Source: Actinomyces sp. oral taxon 170 str. F0386 (GTDB taxonomy: Bacteria > Actinomycetota > Actinomycetes > Actinomycetales > Actinomycetaceae). Taken from it: 64,000 nt of DNA. Positions 1-8,735 of the stretch are shown in pieces. The notes below the pieces were generated by a model that was given only the letters and a program-made list of their open reading frames with translations, did not search any database and was not told the DNA's origin. A program made the position numbers and the translations under genes. How positions within the stretch are numbered: position 1 is the first letter of the stretch; each line of letters begins with the position of its first letter. The stretch spans positions 39,030-103,029 of the forward strand of contig NZ_GL882506.1 of the NCBI RefSeq assembly GCF_000195595.1. Direction: 5' to 3'.

Positions 1-2164
1 GGCGGCTGGATACCCGTATCTCTTTGGCCTGCTGATCCCGCCAGCGCTGTGCCCACTGGCGGCATTCACTATTTCGCGCCAGCATACGTCCCGCGCGTCG
101 GCTGCTGCCGCTGGGGCACGACTGGGGACATGGGTTTATCTTGCGCTTCATGGCTGGGCATGTGCCGCCATACTGACGCTGCACAATCTCGATCCCGATC
201 AGCCACATCTGGCATCAGGCATCCACCCGCTGCCGGCCTTTGGGATGGTGATTGCCGCGGCACTGCTTGCAGCGGTGGCGAGCTGGCGGACGGCGGTGAT
301 TGGCCTGGCGGTGCTGTTCTTGCTCGAGTTCATCGTCCGTCTCTATGCCGGAAGCGAGGGGCTACTCGAAGCGCTGACCCGAGCCGGTTACAGCACGACC
401 TTCGCGGGCTGCTACTGCCTACCGATCAACTGGCTGATCGGCTGTGCCAGGCAGATCGACACTGAGAGCCAGCGCAACAGCCACGAGGAAGACCTCGCCA
501 CGCGGCTGAGCGCCCAGCTGGCCGGCAGCCGCCATGCCCGCAACCTCGTCCACGATCATGTCCTGGCCGCGCTCGTCTCGTCCTTTCCGGAACGCGGGAT
601 GCCGGCAAAACGACTCCGCGCCGCCGCAGCCGATGCACTTGAGCTCCTGAAGCAGCCAACACACAGCGATGACCACCACACCACCACCGACCTCGTCGAC
701 CAACTGCGCTCATGGTGCCAGCAGCACGTGCAGCCGCAGGTTGAGTACCAGTTCGCTTCTGCTGCCGATCCTGAACTGGGGACTGAGGCAGAGCTCAGCC
801 TGTCTGAGGACGAGTTCGTTGAAGTTCTCGCCGCGAGCCTAGAGGCACTGCGAAACGTCGCAGCGCACAGCAGCGGCGGCGAGCCGCAGCGCCACGTCCA
901 CTGCACGGTATCCACCCAGCAGTCCGCTAGCACCCTCACCATCACGATCACTGACGATGGCGTCGGCTTCAACACCAGCCGCTTGAGCCCGCTGCGCCTC
1001 GGGCTACGCCAATCAATCATTGGACGGATGCGCCACTTACCAGGCGGGCACGCCAGCGTGTCGTCGGAAATCGGGCGTGGTACCACCGTCCAGCTCGGAC
1101 TCAGGAAAGCCACTCCCAAGGCTCACACCGCAGACGCTCTCCCACTGACCGGTGACGGCTTGTCGGCCACAGTACACGGGCACTGGGGCCGCATCGGGCT
1201 CGGCTGCATCGTCCTCACCGCCTGGGCCCACGTCATGCGCAGCAGCGGCACGCCCGCCCATGTGTTGGCTTCCATCCCCAGCGCCGTCGGCGTCACATGC
1301 TCCTTTCTTGCCTTGGCCTGGCCGCCACGGGGCCTAGCGCGAGCACTTCAGCGCTGGTGCATACTCTCCACCTCAGCACTGAGCACAGTTCCGTTCCTCA
1401 CCTGGGGCCCCCTCACACCAACACTCGAGTTGGCGTCATGGCCCCAAGGGTATAGCGCCATCTTCACCGTACTCCTGCTTCATCAGCGGCGTTTGAAACT
1501 GGCACTAGTCAACCTCGGGGTCGTGGGAGCCGCCCACCTTTTGCCCGTCGTCGCGATCGGTGCACCAGCAGCCCCATTCGTTCGCTCGTTCGGATTTCAG
1601 TGCATCAACGTCCTGACGGTCGCAACTGTAATTGCCCTGGTGCGCTCAATCGAGCCACGCATCACCGCCATGCAGCGCCAAGCCCACCAAGCACAAGTAC
1701 TCCGCACCGCCAGGCAAGCCCGCCTCGAAGCCGAAACCACCCTACTGACCGACGTCAGCCGGCGGTCACGCCCAGTGCTTGAGCAACTGCGTTCACTCAC
1801 CGACGCCCCAAGCGACGCCTTGGTGCAACTGGCCCAGCGGGTCGAAGCCGAGCTGCGCGATCTCATCCGCGTGCCGCGCCTGGCAAGCCAGCCTGCTCTC
1901 GTCGCCGCCGTTCGGCAGGCGCGCGATCGAGGCGTCAACGTCATCCAGCTCGACGACTCCCAGCAGGACTCAGACCTAGCAACCGCACCAGCACCGCTCC
2001 CCACCACACTGGTCGACACCGCCACTCGCATACTGCACCGCGCGAAAAACGGCGAGTCAGTCGTCCTTCGCCTCTGCCCGCAGCACTCGCCGTACGCTGC
2101 CACCATCCAATCTCACAGCGCAGCGGGGGCGATCGCACTAGAGCGAATTCGGCGCGCGAGTTGA
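1..2164 (+). CDS. Membrane histidine-kinase-like protein, 5' partial
   Basis: The frame starting at position 2 is open from the window edge to the stop at 2164, so the true start lies outside the window. The visible part begins with hydrophobic stretches that look like several membrane helices (to about 450). A dimerisation-type segment follows with a His-Asp pair in RNLVHDHV (His codon at 551), then an HATPase_c-like domain with an N-box (EALRNVAAHS) and a G-box (DDGVGF). This is the order seen in NarL/DegS-type sensor kinases. Unusually, a second hydrophobic region (about 1190-1660) and a coiled segment follow the ATPase domain, where kinases of this type normally end. No response regulator gene is adjacent. 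It may sense an envelope signal or be a kinase-like partner of the downstream module. The family is fairly clear; the signal and target are unknown. Confidence 0.6.
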   Translation, partial: AAGYPYLFGLLIPPALCPLAAFTISRQHTSRASAAAAGARLGTWVYLALHGWACAAILTLHNLDPDQPHLASGIHPLPAFGMVIAAALLAAVASWRTAVIGLAVLFLLEFIVRLYAGSEGLLEALTRAGYSTTFAGCYCLPINWLIGCARQIDTESQRNSHEEDLATRLSAQLAGSRHARNLVHDHVLAALVSSFPERGMPAKRLRAAAADALELLKQPTHSDDHHTTTDLVDQLRSWCQQHVQPQVEYQFASAADPELGTEAELSLSEDEFVEVLAASLEALRNVAAHSSGGEPQRHVHCTVSTQQSASTLTITITDDGVGFNTSRLSPLRLGLRQSIIGRMRHLPGGHASVSSEIGRGTTVQLGLRKATPKAHTADALPLTGDGLSATVHGHWGRIGLGCIVLTAWAHVMRSSGTPAHVLASIPSAVGVTCSFLALAWPPRGLARALQRWCILSTSALSTVPFLTWGPLTPTLELASWPQGYSAIFTVLLLHQRRLKLALVNLGVVGAAHLLPVVAIGAPAAPFVRSFGFQCINVLTVATVIALVRSIEPRITAMQRQAHQAQVLRTARQARLEAETTLLTDVSRRSRPVLEQLRSLTDAPSDALVQLAQRVEAELRDLIRVPRLASQPALVAAVRQARDRGVNVIQLDDSQQDSDLATAPAPLPTTLVDTATRILHRAKNGESVVLRLCPQHSPYAATIQSHSAAGAIALERIRRAS

Positions 2165-2678
2165 CGTTGGCATCAGCGATTGAGGTACTCAGACAGCCCA
2201 CGAGCCGCAGCAGAGGCGTTCAGCGCCGCTCATCCACGACTCACCAGTCGGCGTACACGCTGTAGGCACTCTCGAGTTCTCGGCCTCCAGCACACACACG
2301 TAGCGCCCGCATACATTCACGACTCATGCCGTTACGAGCAGATCGATAACGACTACGAATCAAAATTACGAGACCACGCTGCGCCAGTCCTTCCCACCAT
2401 TTGTCTAACAACTTACAGTTTCCACGACACCCAGCCTGGGACTTCCGCACAGAGTGCGCCAGCTGGCTCTCATGTATCCCACAAACCGCTTTAATCCCGC
2501 ACCGCAAACTACTGTCTAAGTACTCAGACTGGTCGATTACATCACGGTCTCACTAATCTCGGTTCCGCCAAGCGAATACAAATCAGACGCAGCACCAGCG
2601 CCTGCACGCAAGGATGCGTCTACCACTCGCTTCGCTTTCCTCTCCGAATCCCGAATCGTTGAGTTAGGAACCCCTGAG
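2165..2678. other. Intergenic stretch, no convincing gene
   Basis: About 510 bases separate the kinase-like gene from the J-like/TPR gene. Short open frames exist but lack a ribosome binding site or recognisable protein features. The sequence is more AT-rich toward 2300-2600 than the flanking genes and presumably holds the promoter of the downstream operon. I could not identify clear -35/-10 elements. Confidence 0.4.
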
Positions 2679-3836
2679 ATGGCATATGAGCAGACTGTCG
2701 CCGTGGTCGATTACTACCAGGAACTGAACCTGGACAAGGACGACGCCACCCCTGACATTCAGGTGCAGTTGAATAAGATCCGCATGCAGTGGCGGCAACG
2801 CGCGTCACTGAATGGTAACCGCGGCGAAGAGGCGAGAGCAAAGCTCAAGATGATTGAGAACGCCTCGAACGTGTTCTCAAATGAAGACTCGCGCGATGCA
2901 TACGACCGCTCTCTGCGCGCACTCCCTGAAGTGGCTGAGCAGGATATCGACTGGATCGGCCGAGCTTGGACGTACTACTTCGCTGACGACCCAGGGGCAG
3001 CCAGTGTTGCCGCACGCAAGGCACGGAGCGAGCATGGCGATGATCCAAACGCTTATGTAATCTCCGCGTGGATCGAGCTCGCTGAGGACAACTACAACGC
3101 AGCTAAAGACTATGCAGCCGAGGCATATGTTCTTGATGAGCTGGGTGAAGACACCGTGGATGTCTACCGAGTACGCGGCGTCACATTCTACTTCACAAAG
3201 AGGTACGAAAAAGGTATTGAGTGCTTCCAGCGCGCGCTGACCAAGGCACCACGCGAAATGGTTCCTGACATCGCATTCCGTATGGCCGCCTGCTACATCA
3301 GGATGGAACAGTACACGCGGGCGATAGACATCTGTGTTGAGGGACTCAAAGCGGATGCCGAGATGGGCCCTGACACCTGTGACGCCGTCACTCACTACTG
3401 CTGCGTCGCACTTGAGGAGCACTGTTTCGACGCAAATGAGCTCGAGAAGTCGAAGAACTGGTTCCGCAACATGCGAGACAAGTTCACCGGACTTAACGTG
3501 CCACAGCATCTCACGGCAACCATCATCAAGTTCATCGATCTCTACATCAAGCGCATCGAGTTACTGCAGGTTCCACCCGCCGACCCGAACCGGGTCCCTG
3601 ATTTCCCGCTCAAAGCGGTCGGGATAGCCATTCTCGGTATCATCGCATTCATCTCATACCCCCATATCGTGACATTGCTATTCTTTGCAGCACCGACCGC
3701 CTGGGTCGTATTCTTCTTTGTCCGCCACGCCGAATACAAACGCATGAAGGATGCCTACGACCGCTCAGTCGTTGAGCACCAAAAAGTGCAGGCTGAGCTC
3801 CGAGCCATCCTGGATATCCTGGAGAAGCGATCCTAG
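2679..3836 (+). CDS. J-like and TPR protein with C-terminal membrane anchor
   Basis: This 385-residue protein starts at ATG 2679. Residues about 12-80 resemble a J domain or the actinobacterial J-like repeat (YYQELNLDK near the start, a YDRSL end), but there is no HPD motif, so it is unlikely to stimulate Hsp70 in the usual way. Residues about 90-260 contain TPR-like helical pairs, including YEKGIECFQRAL and YTRAIDICVEGL. Residues about 310-350 hold two hydrophobic helices, and a charged coiled tail follows. The FtsK-type ATPase gene begins 33 bases downstream, so the two are probably co-transcribed. A role as a membrane scaffold or substrate adaptor for that ATPase is inference. The domain reading is fairly secure; the function is not. 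Confidence 0.65.
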   Translation: MAYEQTVAVVDYYQELNLDKDDATPDIQVQLNKIRMQWRQRASLNGNRGEEARAKLKMIENASNVFSNEDSRDAYDRSLRALPEVAEQDIDWIGRAWTYYFADDPGAASVAARKARSEHGDDPNAYVISAWIELAEDNYNAAKDYAAEAYVLDELGEDTVDVYRVRGVTFYFTKRYEKGIECFQRALTKAPREMVPDIAFRMAACYIRMEQYTRAIDICVEGLKADAEMGPDTCDAVTHYCCVALEEHCFDANELEKSKNWFRNMRDKFTGLNVPQHLTATIIKFIDLYIKRIELLQVPPADPNRVPDFPLKAVGIAILGIIAFISYPHIVTLLFFAAPTAWVVFFFVRHAEYKRMKDAYDRSVVEHQKVQAELRAILDILEKRS

Positions 3837-3869
3837 GGTCACAGCCTTCTAATCGCGATTGGATCAACG

Positions 3870-6200
3870 ATGCAAAGTCAGGTAGCCGACACGATTTCTC
3901 TTGGCAATGACATCCTAGGCTTCATCGGGCGGAGCAACATATGGGTCGAGGATTCCTTGGTGAATCGTGACTCGGTGCGGTTCACCCAGTTCCTGATGGC
4001 CAAAGCGCTGGAGGAGACAGCGCCAGGGCAGCTAGAGGTGCTGGTCTTCGATGATGCGCTCAAGGGTATGGCAGCACCGTTCCAGGAGGTCAACAGTGGC
4101 GGGGAGAAGATCCTGCGCCACATCAACGACGCGCAGGAGCTCACCGAGACCATCCACCACCTGCACGAGCACATTCAGGCTGTCCTCAACGTCATCCAGG
4201 GGCGCACGGAGAGTCTGTTGGACTTCCGTCAGCAGCTCTCACCGAAGGTGGAGGGCTTCAAGCTGGTTGTCCTGTCCACTGACTATGAGCTGCTTAGTGA
4301 TGAGATCAAGGACAAGTTGACCGTCCTGTTCAAGGCCGGCCCCGCCGCCGGTGTCACTTTCCTGATCCACTCCATGACGTTGGGGGTCAACGAGCTTGTT
4401 CTTGGCCTGAGCCAGCAGTGTCAGGTCGACGGAAGCACGGTTCTAGACGAACGCAGTGGCGTACGGGGCCGCTTCGACCCGCAAAGCGCGGATGGGCTGA
4501 TCGCGGTCAGTCGCCGGGTGGCGTCCGCTGTTGCGTCGGCGCAGGTGGAGCCAGTGGCCTTCAGCGAGGTGCAGCCGTTGGATGCCCCCTGGTCGCAGTC
4601 CAGTCGGGACGGCATCAGCTTTGCAGTGGGTACCTATGGGATGTCCACTATCGAGGTCACCCTCGGCGACGAGCTCAACCAGCGCCACAACGCCCTGATC
4701 ACTGGCGCGGTCGGGCAGGGCAAGTCCAACCTCATCTCGGTGGTGGTGCACTCCCTGTGCCAGCGCTACTCCCCCAGTGAGGTCGAGTTCTACATGCTCG
4801 ACTTCAAGGAGGGTGTCACCCTCCAGGCATTCGCCCCAGACCCGATCACTGGCTCATTCCTGCCGCACGCTCGCGTGCTGGGGCTGGACGCCGATCGGGA
4901 GTACGGCGTCAACGTCCTGCGCCATCTTTTCGCCATCTACCGCCAGCGCATGGCCACCTTCAAGGCATCCGGGGTGCAGAACATCCGCCAGTACCGCCTG
5001 GCTGATCCTGAGGCAGTCATGCCCCGCATCGTGGTGGTCATCGACGAGTTCCAGATGCTCTTTGGCGAGGACGACGACACCGCCGAGAGCGCGGTCGACT
5101 TGCTGGTTAAGGGTGCCCGGTTGTTCCGCGCCTGCGGCATTCACTTCATCCTGGCCTCCCAGACGATCAGCAGCGGCTACCTCCTGGGTGGCACCGCAGG
5201 CGAAGGGCTCTTCGGCCAGGTGCCGGTGCGCATCGCTCTGAAGAACTCCCTCGCTGAGTCCCACGCCACGCTGGGGTTCAAGAATGATGCTGCCAGCCAC
5301 CTCAGGTCGCGAGAAGCCATCGTCAACCTCGACTACGGCGAGCTGTCCTCCAACCGCAAAACCACCATCGCCTACGCCGACGACAGAATCCTGGGCGAGC
5401 TGCGCACCGCCTGGTGGCAGCAGGCCCGAGACACCGTCGCCCCGCCTGAGGTCTTCGAGGGCGAGCGCCGCCTCAGCATCCACGACGACGCACGCATCTT
5501 GCCGTCGCTCCACGCCGGCCAGGCGATGCTCGGCAGACGCATCAGCGTCGGTGCCGCACCACTCACGGTCGACTTCACGACCGACGTCGGCCGCAACCTG
5601 GCGCTGCTTGGCACCGGCCCAGGCCACGCCGTCCTGCTCAACACTGCGCTCTCCCTCCTGCACAGCACGCCCGCTGCCGAGCTCATCCTTCTCGACCTCA
5701 TCGGCGACTGGCACCTACCGGCCCGCGACGCCGTGCGCGCCGCCTTCGAGCAGCAGCTCACCAAGATCGGCGGCACCTACCGCGTTGTCGACAAGCACCA
5801 GGCCGACGCCCTTGTCGATGAGTTGGCCGAGCAAGTCGCTGACCGCGCCGACGACGCCAGTGCACCGCCCGTCTACGTCATCGGGTTTGGCCTGGAGCGC
5901 TGGCGCAGCGACAGCGACGACGTGCAAGAACTAGCCAAGTCCGCCCCTACCGCAGGAATACATCTTCTGGGCTGGTGGACAAAACTCGACTCCTTCAAGG
6001 AAGTCATGGGTTTCGATGGAGACGCATCCTTCGATATCCGCGTCGCCATGCACCTCGATTCAGCGTCGGCATGCGACATCTTCAAAGAACCACTCCTGGC
6101 CTGGACACCACAAGACAACCGTGCCCTTGTTTGGGACAGCGCAGTGATGAGTACGCCGCAAGGCATCATTCCGTACACCGTCGTACCCTCGATGAATTAA
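3870..6200 (+). CDS. FtsK/EccC-type ATPase
   Basis: This 776-residue P-loop ATPase of the FtsK/SpoIIIE/EccC class has a Walker A at residues 279-286 (GAVGQGKS), a Walker B with catalytic Glu at 386-393 (RIVVVIDE) and a sensor-like LASQTIS near 428. Residues 1-230 form a divergent N-terminal domain. Residues about 555-770 look like a second, degenerate ATPase fold with GTGPGHA in place of a P-loop, as in multi-domain type VII secretion ATPases. No membrane helix or winged-helix gamma domain of a chromosome-segregation FtsK is visible. It follows the J-like/TPR gene by 33 bases and precedes three small helical proteins, so it may power secretion of those or of the downstream nuclease. A DNA-pumping role in defence or transfer is the alternative. 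Confidence 0.75.
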   Translation: MQSQVADTISLGNDILGFIGRSNIWVEDSLVNRDSVRFTQFLMAKALEETAPGQLEVLVFDDALKGMAAPFQEVNSGGEKILRHINDAQELTETIHHLHEHIQAVLNVIQGRTESLLDFRQQLSPKVEGFKLVVLSTDYELLSDEIKDKLTVLFKAGPAAGVTFLIHSMTLGVNELVLGLSQQCQVDGSTVLDERSGVRGRFDPQSADGLIAVSRRVASAVASAQVEPVAFSEVQPLDAPWSQSSRDGISFAVGTYGMSTIEVTLGDELNQRHNALITGAVGQGKSNLISVVVHSLCQRYSPSEVEFYMLDFKEGVTLQAFAPDPITGSFLPHARVLGLDADREYGVNVLRHLFAIYRQRMATFKASGVQNIRQYRLADPEAVMPRIVVVIDEFQMLFGEDDDTAESAVDLLVKGARLFRACGIHFILASQTISSGYLLGGTAGEGLFGQVPVRIALKNSLAESHATLGFKNDAASHLRSREAIVNLDYGELSSNRKTTIAYADDRILGELRTAWWQQARDTVAPPEVFEGERRLSIHDDARILPSLHAGQAMLGRRISVGAAPLTVDFTTDVGRNLALLGTGPGHAVLLNTALSLLHSTPAAELILLDLIGDWHLPARDAVRAAFEQQLTKIGGTYRVVDKHQADALVDELAEQVADRADDASAPPVYVIGFGLERWRSDSDDVQELAKSAPTAGIHLLGWWTKLDSFKEVMGFDGDASFDIRVAMHLDSASACDIFKEPLLAWTPQDNRALVWDSAVMSTPQGIIPYTVVPSMN

Positions 6201-6237
6201 CCATTTTGCAAAGCCTGAACGAGGAGGCTCTACGAGC

Positions 6238-6492
6238 ATGGCACTTTCCGAGATAATTTCAACCATCGAAGATATCAAACGCGACATCCAAAACCAGCAG
6301 AAGCAGATCAGCCTGTTCAAGAAGAGCAACCAAAACAACATCAGCCGCGTCCAGGCCGAACTCAAAGGTGGCCGCAACAACCACGACAAGAACATGCTTA
6401 AGGCGCTAACGGAAGCCGCCAGCAGCCTTAAAAAAGCGGAGACCGCTCTCCAGCAAGCCGAAAAGAGCGCCACACAAGCTGCCCGAATCTAA
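6238..6492 (+). CDS. Small helical protein 1 (WXG100-sized)
   Basis: This 84-residue protein is almost entirely predicted helix with Lys, Gln and Ala heptad-like spacing and a short break near the middle (KGGRNNHDK), so a helical hairpin is likely. A good ribosome binding site (gaggagg) sits before ATG 6238. It starts 37 bases after the ATPase gene and is the first of three similar-sized small genes. Its size, hairpin form and position next to an EccC-like ATPase recall WXG100/ESX substrates, but no WXG motif is present. It could also be a structural or chaperone subunit. I do not recognise the family. Confidence 0.6.
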   Translation: MALSEIISTIEDIKRDIQNQQKQISLFKKSNQNNISRVQAELKGGRNNHDKNMLKALTEAASSLKKAETALQQAEKSATQAARI

Positions 6493-6518
6493 ATCGCTCA
6501 CACTCCGAGGAATAGACG

Positions 6519-6779
6519 ATGCAGAATTTATCCGAGGTCATCACAGCCGTCCAACAGATCGCAGACGACGCCAGCAAACTCGGACAGGGCGCTAACTCGA
6601 CAGCAGAAACGCTACGCAAAAAAGCACAGAAGCTGAGCATGGTTTCCAAACCGTCAAAGAGCGGCGCAGCTGCCGTCCAGCAAGTTAGCAGCGCCGCCAA
6701 ATCTCTCGCCAACTGCAGTATGGCCATGTCTGCCCTACAGAAAGCTGCGGGCGAATTCATCAAAGACGCTAGCAAGTAA
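6519..6779 (+). CDS. Small helical protein 2 (WXG100-sized)
   Basis: This 86-residue protein has two amphipathic helical stretches rich in Ala, Ser, Gln and Lys, joined near residues 45-50 (SKPSKSG). A Shine-Dalgarno-like ccgaggaa lies upstream of ATG 6519. It lies 26 bases after small protein 1 and 13 bases before small protein 3, so all three are probably one transcript. There is no Cys-based, enzymatic or WXG motif. Pairing with a neighbour, as ESX proteins do, would fit the hairpin form but is not shown by the sequence. Confidence 0.6.
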   Translation: MQNLSEVITAVQQIADDASKLGQGANSTAETLRKKAQKLSMVSKPSKSGAAAVQQVSSAAKSLANCSMAMSALQKAAGEFIKDASK

Positions 6780-6792
6780 CAGGACAACACCA

Positions 6793-7074
6793 ATGTCCGC
6801 AATAACAAAGCTAGCATGGCGGCGAAATAGAAGGATAGCTCGTAAGTCACTTGAAGCCGCCATAAGGCTTACGCAATCAATCGAAAGAGACTGCGCCGAC
6901 GTCGAGCAAAAGACACGACAAACTGTTGGCCACCACCAACAAGGCAACAAGATGGCGGACGAACTGACGGCCGCCATTCAAAGAATGGGAGAATGCCGCC
7001 GACAACTCGCGTCAGCCTTGTCACAAGCCAACTCCATCCCAACCGAGCCTCCTCAAAATGCCAAGCAAGAATAA
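6793..7074 (+). CDS. Small helical protein 3 (WXG100-sized)
   Basis: This 93-residue, helix-rich protein has a basic N-terminus (AWRRNRRIARK) and a Gln/Glu-rich tail that loses helical character after about residue 82. A weak caggaca ribosome binding site precedes ATG 6793. It follows small protein 2 by 13 bases and precedes the nuclease-domain gene by 6 bases. The mature-looking hairpin region resembles the first 60 residues of the next gene in size and charge, which suggests that the long protein carries the same kind of targeting domain. The family is unrecognised. Confidence 0.55.
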   Translation: MSAITKLAWRRNRRIARKSLEAAIRLTQSIERDCADVEQKTRQTVGHHQQGNKMADELTAAIQRMGECRRQLASALSQANSIPTEPPQNAKQE

Positions 7075-7080
7075 CTTTCC

Positions 7081-8232
7081 ATGTCAGAAAATTTTGAAGA
7101 AATAATTAAGCGGCTCCGACAGTGCAGACAACAGATCAACTCAAGCAGCGGAGCGACCGGCCACCTGAAGACACTCGAAAAGATTGTCGTTAAGGCAGAA
7201 AAGTCTCTACGTCGAATACACGACCCCAACGCACGTTCAGCGCTCGCTAATACTGTAGGCGCCAAACGCAAACTAAGGTTTAATAACCTAAAGCGCTTCA
7301 TTGAAAAAAATAGGCAACTAGAATACGGTATCAAGCGAGGCGAATCGGGAAAGTCCACAGAAGAAAACGTCGAAGCAACGGGAAACACAGCACCATTCTA
7401 TTCTTCAACGATTTCCGAAGCCACCCAAGGCCATAGTGCCGCCACCGAAACCCATACTCCCAAGTTAGTAAAAGCAATTAAGGGGCCAAAAATCGAATTC
7501 TTCATCAGTGACATTGGTGCCACAGGCTTGCTGTCAGAAGCTAAATCAAATTTTGAAAGCACAGTCGGAACTGGCACAATACATAGAAATGAGCACAAAA
7601 ACGCTCTTCATGTACGAAATAAATGGGCAAACATGTACGGCATCGAAGTCAAGGGTCTTACTAAGGGTAAATTTCTAGACACCATTCTAGCCGCAGAAGA
7701 CGATGGGCGCATTAGTTCCCAAAAGGCCGAATCATTACGTAAAATCATCATAAGAGAGCAGCAACTACACCAAGACCTGAATGAAACGTCAGAAAGTTTA
7801 GGCGAACAAGCAACGGAAATGGTAATGAAGGCGAGAAACGAAGAACCTCTTCTAAGCCAAGAGGCAAAAACAGGAGCGGGGATGCTGGATCGTGCGAGTC
7901 TTGGAAGAAAACCGCCGAGGATAACCATTTATGAAGCAAAAGGCGGGAACTCTGGACTCGGCTACAGAATAATTAAAGGAATAAAATATCAGCAGGGAAC
8001 TACCACCTATCTCAATGAACTCACACGGCTTGACCATCGATACATTGAAGGGATCAGAAAGTATGTTATGAGTGTTTCCGATGACGACCTTATATCGTGC
8101 GCTATTCGAAATGGCACCATTGAGGTGCGATACGAGCTAGTGGAAGCGAAGCCCGACGGCAGAATCTACGTGACCCCATTTATACTAGACGAAACGATAT
8201 TAGACCTTCCGGAACTAGACAAAATTCTATAA
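7081..8232 (+). CDS. Putative secreted PD-(D/E)xK nuclease toxin
   Basis: This 383-residue protein begins with a helical region (residues 1-95) similar in size and composition to the three small upstream proteins, followed by a Ser/Thr-rich linker (about 95-130). The C-terminal part carries the signature of a restriction-endonuclease-fold toxin domain: Asp270 in MLDRAS, Glu285-x-Lys287 in YEAKGG, then SGLGYR and QQGTTTYL. The combination of EAKGG, SGLG and QQGT is known to me from actinobacterial polymorphic toxins. The gene starts 6 bases after small protein 3 and is followed by a small gene that looks like its immunity partner. I infer a nuclease effector delivered by the upstream ATPase module; a housekeeping nuclease is less likely. 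Base composition is more AT-rich than in the ATPase gene. Confidence 0.65.
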   Translation: MSENFEEIIKRLRQCRQQINSSSGATGHLKTLEKIVVKAEKSLRRIHDPNARSALANTVGAKRKLRFNNLKRFIEKNRQLEYGIKRGESGKSTEENVEATGNTAPFYSSTISEATQGHSAATETHTPKLVKAIKGPKIEFFISDIGATGLLSEAKSNFESTVGTGTIHRNEHKNALHVRNKWANMYGIEVKGLTKGKFLDTILAAEDDGRISSQKAESLRKIIIREQQLHQDLNETSESLGEQATEMVMKARNEEPLLSQEAKTGAGMLDRASLGRKPPRITIYEAKGGNSGLGYRIIKGIKYQQGTTTYLNELTRLDHRYIEGIRKYVMSVSDDDLISCAIRNGTIEVRYELVEAKPDGRIYVTPFILDETILDLPELDKIL

Positions 8233-8251
8233 CATAGGATATACTATCGTC

Positions 8252-8719
8252 ATGACATGGAACAGCATTACCCCACAAAAATTTGTCGAACTTGTAAATT
8301 ACTGGGTCAACCAAGATTGGCCACTCACAGAAGACAAGTTGTCAGCGGCTATGGAAAGACTGGGCTGGGATGAAAGTGATCCAAGTACTATCGTAAAAGA
8401 TATTCCAGTTAGTCAGCCAAGACTGAGCGCGACCACGTCCGATCCGGTTAGAGGGCTTGACATAATCTCGTGGAGTTTAACAGATATTGATACAACAAAA
8501 TTAATTGAACAAGACAGATTTATGAACGACGCTTTTGTCGGCTATGTAGAAGCAGGAACTGCCGTTTGGGGTAGACCTCGAATCAAGCGTGATGCTGAGC
8601 GTGAAATTGCATACTGGAAGACAGAAAATGGCTGTGAGTTTCAAATATCCAATCGGCGTTCAGCTATTGCCATACACATCTTTTCTCCGCAGTATGCGAA
8701 AGTATACAATAGTATTTAA
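8252..8719 (+). CDS. DUF6301-like probable immunity protein
   Basis: This 155-residue acidic protein resembles the DUF6301 pattern of actinobacterial immunity-like proteins: an N-terminal helix with QDWPLTEDK and LGWDE, a middle segment ending in VWGRPRIKR, and a final beta strand pair (CEFQISNRR, AIAIHIFSP). It starts 20 bases after the nuclease-domain gene. In toxin loci the gene directly after the toxin is usually the cognate immunity gene, which is the basis for the call. There is no signal peptide or membrane helix, so it should act in the cytoplasm and protect the producer. The family assignment is by eye. Confidence 0.5.
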   Translation: MTWNSITPQKFVELVNYWVNQDWPLTEDKLSAAMERLGWDESDPSTIVKDIPVSQPRLSATTSDPVRGLDIISWSLTDIDTTKLIEQDRFMNDAFVGYVEAGTAVWGRPRIKRDAEREIAYWKTENGCEFQISNRRSAIAIHIFSPQYAKVYNSI

Positions 8720-8735
8720 GCATGACGGTTTCAAC

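Noticed and set aside
2180..2494. A 104-codon frame in the first intergenic gap
   Set aside because: No ribosome binding site, no protein-like pattern, composition unlike neighbouring genes.
3870..6200. Chromosome-segregation FtsK or conjugative TraB
   Set aside because: No N-terminal membrane helices, no winged-helix gamma domain, and no replication or transfer genes nearby.
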